From contig CBDFHW010000009.1 in assembly GCA_965247815.1 (NCBI GenBank), forward strand, positions 124,001 through 188,000: a DNA stretch of 64,000 bases. Direction: 5' to 3'. The DNA is from CBDAQA01 sp965247815 (lineage in GTDB: Bacteria > Planctomycetota > Phycisphaerae > Tepidisphaerales > Tepidisphaeraceae). A program made the translations under genes and the position numbers. The stretch's first letter is position 1. Every line of letters starts with the position of its first letter. The notes below the pieces were generated by a model. It was given only the letters and a program-made list of their open reading frames with translations, ran no database searches and was not told where the DNA came from. Below, one piece after another: positions 43,788 through 51,482 of this stretch.

Positions 43788-44978
43788 TTAGCTTCTGAGA
43801 TGTATTGCACGAATTGACTTTTGCTGAATCAATTGCCGATCCACGAAGACGCTTAGAACGTGGACACCTTCTCGTACCATCAGCAATGATGGAATTGCCA
43901 TTGTAAAAACTACTGGTTGGGTTGCTTGCGAAAAGCTAACGACTTTGGGATACGTTCCTACGATGCCACTACCCTCCCGTTGCTCTTGAATCGTTAAATG
44001 CACTTCATAGTCGCCTTCGCCGAACAGCAGCTCAATGTATACGTAACAAGTGATCGACATTCCGGGAAAACTAGCAAACGTGAAGTTTTCGAAGATATTG
44101 ATGAGACTATGCTTGTGCGATTCCGAGTTCTGAACTATTTGCTCGCATAATAGCACCGCTTGACATTTTGGGATTGGCTTTTTGGCTGAGGGCTTAGGAG
44201 TCTCGCGGCCGGATGGACGATGCCCTGACCTTGCACCAACCATTACGGACCGTAACTCGAGTTGAGGCCATTTTCGAACAGCTCGCATATTCAACGTGTT
44301 GATAACGTGATCGATTAAGTCAAGTGCAGTCCCTGCCTGCTGCGATTTGATTGGTATTTCATCGCCAATCTTAATAGAGGGGATCTGCGCTACTCGGATA
44401 TAATCAGCATCAATCCGACCATCTCGGTGCTCAAGTAGATTTCGAACTATGGAAAGCAGATGCATTTGAGTTTGCATCTCCGCAGTTTCCGTAATTGGAA
44501 GGTCGATGTCTCGATAAACTTTGACTAATTCCTTCGGAGTGAGCGAACGAATTTCAATCTTACGACGAACTTTTTCGTCAAGCTCGATCGCCTTACACTC
44601 AAGCAGATCCGTTAACAGTTCAAAGCAAAAGTCAACAGAAGTTCGATGTGCACTTATAATGGTTTGACGTTGGACGAGTGCTAAAAATCCGTCAAAATCG
44701 CTTACCTTCGAATGCAACTCACCCCGAGAAATATGAATTCCTTGCACCCAATCGTTTCCACCGGCGGTGACAACCCCAAGAGAATATGCTTCACCAGGAG
44801 GTCTTTCTTTCTCAGTGTCTGCTATTTTTTCTTTGAGATAGGTTAAAATTCGCTCCTCGCCAGCGTGGAGTAAGTAACAAACGCCGTTTAGCCAAAGGAA
44901 TTTTTCCCGATACCGCCTATGTGCTAAATTTGGCGCTACATATGGGCGGATCATGTGGTTTAAATCGCCTGAGATCAT
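43788..44978 (-). CDS. HEPN-like / DUF6941-like two-domain protein in an AT-rich island
   Basis: The preferred ATG at 44978 follows GAGGAAAA and gives 396 residues; an ATG at 45068 would add 30. The first 230 residues are helical and include SIVRNLLEHRDGRIDADYI, which fits the HEPN RNase motif RxxxxH (Arg and His five apart). After a basic linker (RSGHRPSGRETPKPSAKKP), the last 125 residues match the pattern of DUF6941: CQAVLLCEQIVQNSESHK, SLINIFENFTFASFPGM, EGDYEVHLTIQEQREGSG and GVHVLSVFVDRQLIQQKSI. The gene has clearly lower GC than neighbours. HEPN proteins are often toxins or phage-defence nucleases; a defence role here is inferred and the domain calls need profile searches. Confidence 0.7.
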   Translation of the reverse strand: MISGDLNHMIRPYVAPNLAHRRYREKFLWLNGVCYLLHAGEERILTYLKEKIADTEKERPPGEAYSLGVVTAGGNDWVQGIHISRGELHSKVSDFDGFLALVQRQTIISAHRTSVDFCFELLTDLLECKAIELDEKVRRKIEIRSLTPKELVKVYRDIDLPITETAEMQTQMHLLSIVRNLLEHRDGRIDADYIRVAQIPSIKIGDEIPIKSQQAGTALDLIDHVINTLNMRAVRKWPQLELRSVMVGARSGHRPSGRETPKPSAKKPIPKCQAVLLCEQIVQNSESHKHSLINIFENFTFASFPGMSITCYVYIELLFGEGDYEVHLTIQEQREGSGIVGTYPKVVSFSQATQPVVFTMAIPSLLMVREGVHVLSVFVDRQLIQQKSIRAIHLRS

Positions 44979-45068
44979 TTTTCCTCGCTCGTAAATATGA
45001 GAGGCCCAAGATAGAGTTGGAAATCGCACGGTTCCCTTACCGCCAGTCAACCGGAAACGGGTGACCAT

Positions 45069-45502
45069 TACGGCATTAAAGCGTTACGCTTTGGGTCGTC
45101 GCACTGCCAGAGTCTCGCGCCCTTCTTCGAGTGTCTAACGATGCAGTCGTCGGCCAGCGCCTGATGTATGCGGTCGACGATAGGTTCGGGATGGCAGCCT
45201 TTTGCCCGGTGCCTGCCGGGGTCGGCGTGGAGGCCGTGTTGGCATACCGAGCGGGAGGCGTGCTTTCTTGCTCGCACGAATCAGTGACGCGTGTTGGGGT
45301 CTTGAAAGCAGTCCGAGCTGTCGACATGTTTAGCGTCGACGGAAGTGACAACGGCGTCGACTCCGTCACGCGAAGGTTTTGGGCGAGTGCGTTGGCGATG
45401 AACTGGCAAAGCTCGGCGGCGACTTTAAGCAGGTCACAGGCCATTAGCGATCAGCATCAGGGAATTCACTCGAACTCCATCTGTTCCAACTGCGAGGAGA
45501 GC
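45069..45502. other. 434-base stretch without a convincing gene
   Basis: Between the HEPN-like gene and the antitoxin the only frames are weak: minus-strand 45076-45444 (Thr/Ser-rich, no recognised motif) and a shadow on the plus strand. Composition is intermediate. It may hold remnants or promoters for the island genes. I cannot support a gene. Confidence 0.45.
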
Positions 45503-45703
45503 TCATCCGACTTTTCTCGTCGACATCTGGTCTGGCAGAATCGGTCGGGGCCCGCGGGTTACGACGGTGCGGCCGGACTTGGCGAGTTCATCGGTTTGCC
45601 GGTTCAGGTCATGAATCAGTGCGTGAACGTCGCCGCCGTACTCGGCCAAGATTTCTTCCCGGACGGTACGCACTTCGTCGACAATGTAGTTGTCATTGGT
45701 CAT
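45503..45703 (-). CDS. Antitoxin partner of the PIN toxin
   Basis: This 66-residue protein starts at ATG 45703, overlapping the end of the PIN gene by four bases (ATGA). The core NYIVDEVRTVREEILAEYGG and DVHALIHDLNRQTDELAKSG resembles a family of small proteins encoded next to toxins in planctomycetes and cyanobacteria. The tail is short and basic. The order toxin then antitoxin is the reverse of the common type II layout, but translational coupling is clear. The same motif appears twice in the protein at 42099-42413. Confidence 0.7.
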   Translation of the reverse strand: MTNDNYIVDEVRTVREEILAEYGGDVHALIHDLNRQTDELAKSGRTVVTRGPRPILPDQMSTRKVG

Positions 45704-46188
45704 GGCTGACTTTCATTTAATTCCGCGGGCGTCCCGATCAGAGGCGGTGCAAAGCCGAGATCTCGACACGCCTGTTCGATTCTGCCACGGACGGTGAGGT
45801 TCGCCAAGTGGCGACAATTCCAGGTCAGCAGATAATCCATTCCCGTCGCGGCGGCGGTGGCCAGGTGGGCGGCATCCGCCCTGGCTTTGGCCGGGATGGC
45901 GCCGCGGGTGAGCAGCAGGTCTATCAAGTTGTCGACGACGCGAAGGTCGGCCGGGCGAACGACCGGCAGCGTCGACAGGAGTTGGAGCCGCTCACGGGCA
46001 GCCGATGGATCTCCCCGCCCCGCTTCGATCAGCACCAATTGCGAGGTCGAGCAGTCATAGTTCATACGAGATTCGGCCCACCACTGCCGGGTCAGCATCA
46101 TCTGACCGGCCACGATCGGATTCTTCGGCAGCCGGGAGGTCAGATGACCCGCAATTGTCGTTTCGATATAGACGGTCGGCTTTTCCAT
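45700..46188 (-). CDS. PIN-domain toxin (VapC-like)
   Basis: The 162-residue protein starts at ATG 46188 after GGGGATC. PIN-domain acidic residues are in TVYIETTIAGHL (Glu in place of the first Asp), SQLVLIEAGRGDPSAA, ARADAAHLATAAATGMDYLL and TWNCRHLAN. PIN toxins are Mg-dependent RNases that cut tRNA or rRNA and are held inactive by the antitoxin. The antitoxin gene overlaps its 3' end, giving a two-gene module. Its promoter side lies next to the groEL terminator at 46203-46235, which insulates the module from groEL transcription. Confidence 0.82.
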   Translation of the reverse strand: MEKPTVYIETTIAGHLTSRLPKNPIVAGQMMLTRQWWAESRMNYDCSTSQLVLIEAGRGDPSAARERLQLLSTLPVVRPADLRVVDNLIDLLLTRGAIPAKARADAAHLATAAATGMDYLLTWNCRHLANLTVRGRIEQACRDLGFAPPLIGTPAELNESQP

Positions 46189-46202
46189 GATCCCCGGAAC
46201 TG

Positions 46203-46235
46203 AAAAAGGGCCCGGCGGTAGTCATCCGCCGGACC
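46203..46235 (-). terminator. Rho-independent terminator of groEL
   Basis: On the minus strand, stem GGTCCGGCGG / CCGCCGGGCC (46226-46235 with 46209-46218, one G-U pair) with a 7-base loop is followed by TTTTT at 46203-46207. It lies about 33 bases beyond the groEL stop codon. Confidence 0.9.
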
Positions 46236-46267
46236 TTTATTGTAACAGAATCAGCATTTAACGGGAT

Positions 46268-47911
46268 TTAGTACATCCCGCCCATGCCACCGCCGGGGGC
46301 GCCGGCGGGTTCGGGTTTGTCTTCCTTGATGTCGCTGATGATCGCGTCGGTCGTCAGCAGCAGGCTGGCGATGCTGGCGGCATTCTGAAGCGCGGTCCGC
46401 TCGACCTTGGTTGGGACAATGACGCCCATCTTGATCAGGTCGCCGTATTCATGCGTCAGGGCGTTGTAACCGAAGTTGGTTTCCTTCGATTCCTTGACCT
46501 TCTGGCAGATGACGGCGCCGTCGACGCCGGCGTTCTCGCTGATCTGCTTGATCGGGGCTTCGATGGCCCGGCGAACGATCTCGATGCCGAGCGACATGTC
46601 GTCGTTCTTGGCTTTGGCCTTGGCGGCGTCGAGGGTCTTGGCGGCGGCGCGGATGACGGCGACCCCGCCACCGGGGAGGATGCCTTCTTCGACCGCGGCG
46701 CGGCAGGCGTGCAGCGCGTCTTCGACGCGGGCCTTCTTCTCTTTCATGGCCACTTCAGTGGCGGCGCCGACGTTGATCTGGGCGACGCCACCGGCGAGCT
46801 TGGCCAGGCGTTCCTGGAGCTTTTCCGTGTCGTAGTCGCTGGTGGTGTTGTCGATCTCGGACTTGATGGCGGCGATGCGGCCCTTGATGGCCTTCTCGTC
46901 CCCGGCACCTTCGATGATGGTGCAGGTTTCCTTGTCGATGCGGACCTTCTTGGCCCGACCGAACTGGGACAGTTCGACGTTCTCGAGCTTGATGCCAAGC
47001 TCTTCGAAGATGGCGGTCCCGCCGGTGACGATGGCGATGTCTTCCAGCATGGACTTGCGGCGGTCGCCGAAGCCCGGTGCCTTGACGGCGGCGACCTTGA
47101 GGATGCCGCGGAGCTTGTTGACGACCAGCGTTGCGAGGGCTTCACCGTCGATATCTTCGGCGATGATCAGCACGGGCTTGCCGGCCTCGGCGGCCTTGCT
47201 GAGGGCCGGGACCAGGTCGCGGGCGCTGCTGATCTTTTTCTCGTGGATGAGGATGTAGCAGTCGTCGAGCACGGCTTCGGACGACCCGGCGTCGGTCACG
47301 AAGTGGGGGCTGACGTACCCCTTGTCGAACTGCATGCCTTCGACGAGCTCGACGGCGGTCTCGAGAGACTTGCCTTCCTCGACGGTGATGACGCCGTCTT
47401 TACCGACTTTGTCCATGGCGTCGGCGATCATCTGCCCGATCTGCGGGTCCTGGTTGGCCGAGCTGGTCCCGACCTGGGCGACCTGCTTGGAATTCTCGAC
47501 CTTCTTGGACATGTTTTTCAGCTCGCCGATGATGGCGTCGACGGCCAGCTGAATGCCCTTCTGGATCTGGGTGGGGTTGGCGCCGCTGGCGACGTTGCGG
47601 AGGCCTTCGGCGAAGATGGCTTCGGCGTAGACGGTGGCGGTGGTGGTCCCGTCACCGGCGACGCTGCTGGTCTTGGAAGCGACTTCCTTGACCATCTGGG
47701 CGCCCATGTTTTCGTAAGAGTCTTCTAGTTCGATTTCCTTGGCGACGGTAACGCCGTCCTTGGTGACGGTCGGGGACCCGAAGGATTTTTCGATGACGAC
47801 GTTCCGGCCCGAGGGGCCGAGGGTGACTTTGACGGCGCGGGCGAGTTTCTTGACGCCACGGAGGATAGCCTCGCGGGCTTCCTGGTCGAAGGCGATGCGT
47901 TTAGCAGACAT
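46268..47911 (-). CDS. groEL: 60 kDa chaperonin GroEL
   Basis: The 547-residue protein is full length. Visible motifs are KVTLGPSGRNVVIEK, KDGVTVAKEIELEDS, GDGTTTATVYAEAI (ATP site), the intermediate and apical parts (KAPGFGDRRKSML), GVAVIRAAAKT preceded by EEGILPGG, and the C-terminal GGGMGGMY tail. Fourteen subunits form the folding chamber that works with GroES. It lies 143 bases downstream of groES, and that gap holds a long inverted repeat. A strong terminator follows. No CIRCE element was found before groES or groEL. Confidence 0.98.
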   Translation of the reverse strand: MSAKRIAFDQEAREAILRGVKKLARAVKVTLGPSGRNVVIEKSFGSPTVTKDGVTVAKEIELEDSYENMGAQMVKEVASKTSSVAGDGTTTATVYAEAIFAEGLRNVASGANPTQIQKGIQLAVDAIIGELKNMSKKVENSKQVAQVGTSSANQDPQIGQMIADAMDKVGKDGVITVEEGKSLETAVELVEGMQFDKGYVSPHFVTDAGSSEAVLDDCYILIHEKKISSARDLVPALSKAAEAGKPVLIIAEDIDGEALATLVVNKLRGILKVAAVKAPGFGDRRKSMLEDIAIVTGGTAIFEELGIKLENVELSQFGRAKKVRIDKETCTIIEGAGDEKAIKGRIAAIKSEIDNTTSDYDTEKLQERLAKLAGGVAQINVGAATEVAMKEKKARVEDALHACRAAVEEGILPGGGVAVIRAAAKTLDAAKAKAKNDDMSLGIEIVRRAIEAPIKQISENAGVDGAVICQKVKESKETNFGYNALTHEYGDLIKMGVIVPTKVERTALQNAASIASLLLTTDAIISDIKEDKPEPAGAPGGGMGGMY

Positions 47912-47953
47912 AGTAGGGGCTCCTGAAATTTATTTTGACGTCTGCGAAATGCA

Positions 47954-48042
47954 GAACGATGAATGATGAATGCAGAACGAAGAGCAGAGTACGATGCGTG
48001 AACGTTCTTCGTTCTGCATTCATCATTCTGCGTTCATCGTTC
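47954..48042. repeat. Inverted repeat between groES and groEL
   Basis: A 19-base perfect stem pairs 47964-47982 with 48007-48025 around a 24-base loop. Outer parts (47954-47963 and 48032-48042) are also inverted copies after a 7-base offset. The arms consist of GCAGAACGATGAATG-type units. It fills nearly the whole groES-groEL gap and could attenuate or stabilise groEL mRNA. Confidence 0.8.
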
Positions 48043-48054
48043 CGCGGTTAGCAA

Positions 48055-48345
48055 CTATTCGACAATGGCCAGGATGTCGTCTTCTGACATGATCATGACT
48101 TCTTCGCCGTCGAGTTTAATTTCGGTGCCGGCGTAGCTGGTGAAGATGACTTCGTCGCCGGTCTTGACGCTGAACGGGGCGCGTTCGCCGGTGTCGAGGC
48201 GTTTGCCGGCACCGACGGCCAGGATCTTGCCACGCTTGGGCTTTTCCTTGGCGCTGTCGGGCAGGACGATGCCGGATTTGGTTTTGGTTTCGGCCTCGAC
48301 ACGCTTGACGAGGATCTTGTCACCGAGGGGACGCAGTTTGGCCAT
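48055..48345 (-). CDS. groES: 10 kDa co-chaperonin GroES
   Basis: The 96-residue protein is standard GroES: KLRPLGDKILVKRVEAETKT at the N terminus, the mobile loop KSGIVLPDSAKEKPKRG and VGDEVIF-like TGDEVIFTSYAGTEIKLDGE. The heptamer caps the GroEL chamber. The ATG at 48345 follows AAGGAGAAACGA, a strong ribosome site. It is the first gene of a groES-groEL operon. A 32-base inverted repeat lies about 20 bases upstream of the start, between it and the response regulator gene. Confidence 0.97.
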   Translation of the reverse strand: MAKLRPLGDKILVKRVEAETKTKSGIVLPDSAKEKPKRGKILAVGAGKRLDTGERAPFSVKTGDEVIFTSYAGTEIKLDGEEVMIMSEDDILAIVE

Positions 48346-48364
48346 TTCGTTTCTCCTTCTGAGG

Positions 48365-48443
48365 AAGTTGCTGGTTACTGGTTGTTAGTTGCTAGTCACG
48401 TAAGCTGAATTACTAGCAACTAACAACTAGCAACCAGCAACTT
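48365..48443. repeat. 32-base inverted repeat upstream of groES
   Basis: Arms 48365-48396 and 48412-48443 pair at 30 of 32 positions around a 15-base loop. Units of AGTTGCTGGTT and TAGTTGCTAGT recur within each arm. It is between the response regulator stop (48448) and groES, so it may end the regulator transcript or affect groES mRNA. No T tract follows. Confidence 0.85.
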
Positions 48444-48447
48444 TTAT

Positions 48448-48861
48448 TTACGATTCGCCGGGCCACCGGCTTAAATAGTGCCGTTTCATGACCCGGGCCA
48501 GGCTGTCGAGCAGCAGATTAAAATCGACCGGCTTGCTCAACACGCTGAAGACCTTCATGCCCAGCGCCTCGTGCAGGAGGTGGTTGGTCAGATGGTCGGC
48601 CAGCAGGATTGCGGGCGGCGCCATCGGCATGTCACGCATGCGTTTGACGACCTGCATCCCGCCGAGTTGCGGCATCTTCTGGTCGAGCACGGCCACGTGG
48701 ACCGCACCGGATTCGATCAACCGTAGCGCCTCCCGGCCGGTATGGGCCGAGATCGTCTGCACCCCCTGCGGGGCGAGAAGTGCCCGAACGGTCTTCGCCC
48801 AAGCGTCGTTCTCGTCGGCGACGAGCACAGTCAAACGATGATTAGGATTGGAATCGACCAT
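48448..48861 (-). CDS. Stand-alone response regulator receiver domain
   Basis: The 137-residue protein is one receiver domain with no output domain: LTVLVADENDAWAKTVRALL (acidic pocket), VAVLDQKMPQLGGMQVVKRM with the phospho-acceptor Asp, and VFSVLSKPVDFNLLL with the conserved Lys. Such single-domain regulators act in phosphorelays or by protein contact. It lies upstream of groES on the same strand, separated by a long inverted repeat. No partner kinase is adjacent; the hybrid kinase at the window end is 10 kb away and has its own receiver. Confidence 0.88.
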   Translation of the reverse strand: MVDSNPNHRLTVLVADENDAWAKTVRALLAPQGVQTISAHTGREALRLIESGAVHVAVLDQKMPQLGGMQVVKRMRDMPMAPPAILLADHLTNHLLHEALGMKVFSVLSKPVDFNLLLDSLARVMKRHYLSRWPGES

Positions 48862-49210
48862 GAGCTTTCCGAAAGTCTTCGTCCACCGTAGAACAAGCGG
48901 CGTGCCGGTTTGGCCGGAGTAAGCGGCTGATTTGGTTTTCTGTAACGTGAGTTTTTATCGATATTTAGCACAATCGAATCCCGATGATTTGCCACGCCGG
49001 GTCGGATCAATTCCTGCCAAAATGCGTGGGTCGACTACAGGGTCTGCCGAACTGGCAGCGATGGTTTGCGGGTCACGGAATCCAGAAATCCAAGGCTTAC
49101 TCGGGTATTTCGGAATGAGGAACTCTCCCTATAAAGTTGGCTCCACTTTGCGAAATCGTGTACCTATCATTAAACGTACATTTGATTAGAGCGCCCTATC
49201 TGGAGACCGC
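48862..49210. other. 349-base intergenic region between response regulator and ArsR genes
   Basis: No supported gene is present; the frame at 48932-49189 has no recognisable features. The genes on both sides diverge, so both promoters should be here. The last 100 bases before the ArsR gene are AT-rich, but I found no convincing promoter or dyad. Confidence 0.5.
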
Positions 49211-49567
49211 ATGTTGAACCCGAGCGAAGTCAGCAACGATCATGATCTTGAGCAGTTAACGGCTATGTTTCGTTTGCTGTCTGATAAAACCCGGCTCAAT
49301 ATTCTGATGTTGTTGGCGGCCGGCGAACGCAATGTGAGCAGCTTGTGCGACGAACTTCAGCTCCCGCAACCGACGGTGAGCCATCACCTGGGGCTGCTTC
49401 GGATGAATAACGTGATCGGCAACCGGCGTGCGGGCAAGCAGGTGTTCTACGGCCTGAACGGGAAAGTCGATGCCGCACAGTCAACGTTGATGATTGAAGT
49501 GCAGCGGTACGACGTGAAGATCATCCGCCGGCCCGACGGCACGGCGTCTGTTAGTGTGGTCTCTTGA
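49211..49567 (+). CDS. ArsR-family winged-helix regulator
   Basis: The 118-residue protein starts at ATG 49211 after TGGAGACCGC. The winged helix is visible: LTAMFRLLSDKTRLNILMLL, NVSSLCDELQLPQPTVSHHL, GLLRMNNVIGNRRAGKQVFY. Only one Cys (in SLCDEL) is present, so a classic CxC metal sensor is not obvious. The C-terminal tail VQRYDVKIIRRPDGTASVSV is unlike standard members. It converges with the oxidase operon, overlapping the ABC gene by 17 bases. Targets unknown. Confidence 0.88.
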   Translation: MLNPSEVSNDHDLEQLTAMFRLLSDKTRLNILMLLAAGERNVSSLCDELQLPQPTVSHHLGLLRMNNVIGNRRAGKQVFYGLNGKVDAAQSTLMIEVQRYDVKIIRRPDGTASVSVVS

Positions 49568-50537
49568 ACCCGGCTGGTTTGCTCGCAGCCGACGCCTCGG
49601 CAATCTCGTCCGAGTGTTCGAATCGTTTTCCGGTCACCCGGATGAAGACGTCTTCGAGAGTCGGTTTCCCCACCGCAATGGACTCGACCAGCCCCGGGGC
49701 GGCTTCGATAATCCGCGGGACCCATTCGTGACCTTTGGGGTGTTCAATTCTCAATAAATTGTCGACCCGCTCGCTGGCGAGCGACAATGTCTGGTTCAGG
49801 ATCACGGCGAGTTCGACCGGGCGGGACGAGACGACGGAAATCACATCCCCGCCGATTCGGCTCTTCAATTCCGCAGGGGTGTCCAGTGCGACCAGTTTGC
49901 CCGCGGTCATGATCGCGAGCCGGGTGCAACGGTCGGCTTCGTCCATTAGGTGAGTGGTCAGCAGGATCGTGACCCCCTCGGCCTGAATCTGGTGCAGCGC
50001 TTCCCACAGATCGATTCGCGCGCCGGGGTCGAGCCCGGTACTGGGCTCGTCGAGCAGCAGGAGTTGCGGCCGATTCAGGAGACCCTTTGCCAGTTCGACG
50101 CGGCGGCGCATGCCGCCGCTGAACCCGCCGACGCGTTCACCCGCGCGGTCGGACAGTCCGAGCCGGGCGAGTTGCGTCCGGATGCGGTCTTCCAGGTCCG
50201 CGCCACCCAGCCCGTAAAGGTGACCGTGGTGCCGAAGGTTTTCCACAGCCGTCAACTGCCGGTCCAGGCTCGGTGATTGGAAGACCACCCCGATGCGCCG
50301 GCGGATGTCGGTCATACCGGTGACTGCATCCAGGCCGAACCGTTTGACCGTGTCGACCGGTGCCGGGATCAATGTCGACAGGATGCGAAACAGCGTGGTC
50401 TTGCCGCTGCCGTTGGGTCCGAGGAAACCGAAAATTTCCCCGCGGTTAACCGAAAGTGACAGGTCGTCGACGGCGACGCGGTCGCCGTACGCGTAGGTCA
50501 AATGTGAGACGGAGACGATGGGGTCGGGCATAATCAT
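49551..50537 (-). CDS. ABC transporter ATP-binding protein
   Basis: From ATG 50537, which overlaps the preceding stop by one base, the protein has 328 residues. Walker A is FGFLGPNGSGKTTL, the Q loop VVFQSPSLDRQLT, signature GGFSGGMRRRVELAKGL, Walker B LLLLDEPSTGLDP, and the H loop LLTTHLMDEADRC. The C-terminal extension, about residues 230-320, is of the DrrA/CcmA-like type. Export-type transporters of this class occur in cytochrome oxidase clusters and may help assembly or copper handling. The permease gene is not next to it, so the partner is elsewhere. Confidence 0.9.
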   Translation of the reverse strand: MIMPDPIVSVSHLTYAYGDRVAVDDLSLSVNRGEIFGFLGPNGSGKTTLFRILSTLIPAPVDTVKRFGLDAVTGMTDIRRRIGVVFQSPSLDRQLTAVENLRHHGHLYGLGGADLEDRIRTQLARLGLSDRAGERVGGFSGGMRRRVELAKGLLNRPQLLLLDEPSTGLDPGARIDLWEALHQIQAEGVTILLTTHLMDEADRCTRLAIMTAGKLVALDTPAELKSRIGGDVISVVSSRPVELAVILNQTLSLASERVDNLLRIEHPKGHEWVPRIIEAAPGLVESIAVGKPTLEDVFIRVTGKRFEHSDEIAEASAASKPAGFKRPH

Positions 50538-51295
50538 CACGCAAAAAAAATCAGCACCAGCCCGAGCAACCCCGCGGCATTCACGAAATGCCAGTAGAGC
50601 TGCACGCAGCCGAGGTTGGAGGCGGTCGCCGTCCCCCGGGCGGTTCTGACCATCAGCCAGAACATGCCAGCAATCCCCGCGAGCATGTGAACCAGTTGCG
50701 ACCCGGCTAGCAGAAAGTAAGCGGCGAGAAAGTTGTTTCTCCACGGCCCGTACGACACGTCTTGAAGGACGGTTGTTGTCGGGATGACAAACGTCCCCAT
50801 CGAAGACCCGGCCGTGGCCAGGTCCGAATGGATGAGGCGGGAGACGTCGAACCGCTCGGGCAGCGGGGTTCGGACGCCGGTGAGCTGAATGGGCGAAGCT
50901 CCGTCGGCACTGCCATCGTAAGCCGTCAACTGCGAGTCGACGCGGGCCACGATCGTGTGCTGCCGCAGAAGATGACCACAGATCAGTAATTGACAGACGA
51001 TGAACCCAAGAGCCGCGACTACCGCTGCAAGCTGCCGCGCCTGATTCGATCGCTTAAAAACGACCACCCCGCTGGCAATCACCAATAGCACCGCAAGCGC
51101 AGTGGTTTCCCAAGTGACAAGCACTGCCGCCGCATGGTGGAACAGTTCCCGGTTCCCAGCCTGTAGCACCAAAAATGAGCCCAGCATGCCGACCAGAAAC
51201 ATGGCCTCGCTGGCCAGGAACAGCGACATCCCCAGCGGCCCCGCGGGCACCGGGTCAGTTGTCAATCGGTGACTCACATTTTGAACAGCTGCCAT
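50537..51295 (-). CDS. ctaE: Cytochrome c oxidase subunit III
   Basis: The ATG at 51295 gives 252 residues; an upstream TTG is rejected. Seven or fewer membrane helices are visible: PLGMSLFLASEAMFLVGMLG with the conserved Glu, TALAVLLVIASGVVVF, FLAAYFLLAGSQLVHMLAGI (His-containing helix) and VQLYWHFVNAAGLLGLVLIF with the conserved WHF. An exported loop of about 60 residues lies in the middle, longer than in most relatives. Subunit III supports proton pumping stability of the oxidase. Two REP-like palindromes lie just upstream, between this gene and the lipoprotein gene. Confidence 0.88.
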   Translation of the reverse strand: MAAVQNVSHRLTTDPVPAGPLGMSLFLASEAMFLVGMLGSFLVLQAGNRELFHHAAAVLVTWETTALAVLLVIASGVVVFKRSNQARQLAAVVAALGFIVCQLLICGHLLRQHTIVARVDSQLTAYDGSADGASPIQLTGVRTPLPERFDVSRLIHSDLATAGSSMGTFVIPTTTVLQDVSYGPWRNNFLAAYFLLAGSQLVHMLAGIAGMFWLMVRTARGTATASNLGCVQLYWHFVNAAGLLGLVLIFFA

Positions 51296-51320
51296 ATCCG
51301 CCTTTACCGACTCAATTAAC

Positions 51321-51344
51321 AAAAACGGGGTCGGACACCGTTTT
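51321..51344. repeat. REP-like palindrome, copy 3 (one mismatch)
   Basis: AAAAACGGGGTC followed by GGACACCGTTTT matches the palindrome at 12950-12974 with one change in the left arm. It lies about 25 bases before the subunit III start codon. Confidence 0.75.
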
Positions 51345-51424
51345 AATTTCGCCGCCGTTTTGGTTTCGGCCGCAGTCTAAACGTATCAACAGCCGCCATA
51401 TCAGCTTATAAAGACCAAAATTTC

Positions 51425-51449
51425 AAAAACGGTGTCGGACACCGTTTTT
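51425..51449. repeat. REP-like palindrome, copy 4, plus a half copy
   Basis: An exact copy of the 25-base palindrome at 12950-12974. A half copy, GACACCGTTTTTAGTC, follows at 51456-51471 and directly precedes the stop region of the lipoprotein gene at 51483. It may act as a terminator or an mRNA-stability hairpin within the oxidase operon. Confidence 0.8.
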
Positions 51450-51482
51450 AGTCGCGACACCGTTTTTAGTCGTTGGCTTAGG

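Noticed and set aside
45131..45709. 192-residue plus-strand frame beside the PIN module
   Set aside because: It is antisense to the antitoxin gene and has no recognised motifs.
46451..47728. 425-residue plus-strand frame antisense to groEL
   Set aside because: Asp/Gly/Val-rich shadow of groEL codons with no recognisable domain.
47912..48400. CIRCE/HrcA operator at groES-groEL
   Set aside because: The TTAGCACTC-N9-GAGTGCTAA pattern was not found; only long, unrelated inverted repeats are present.
49610..49630. GTTCGAATC string like a tRNA T-loop
   Set aside because: It lies inside the ABC transporter coding sequence and no acceptor stem or anticodon arm could be built around it.
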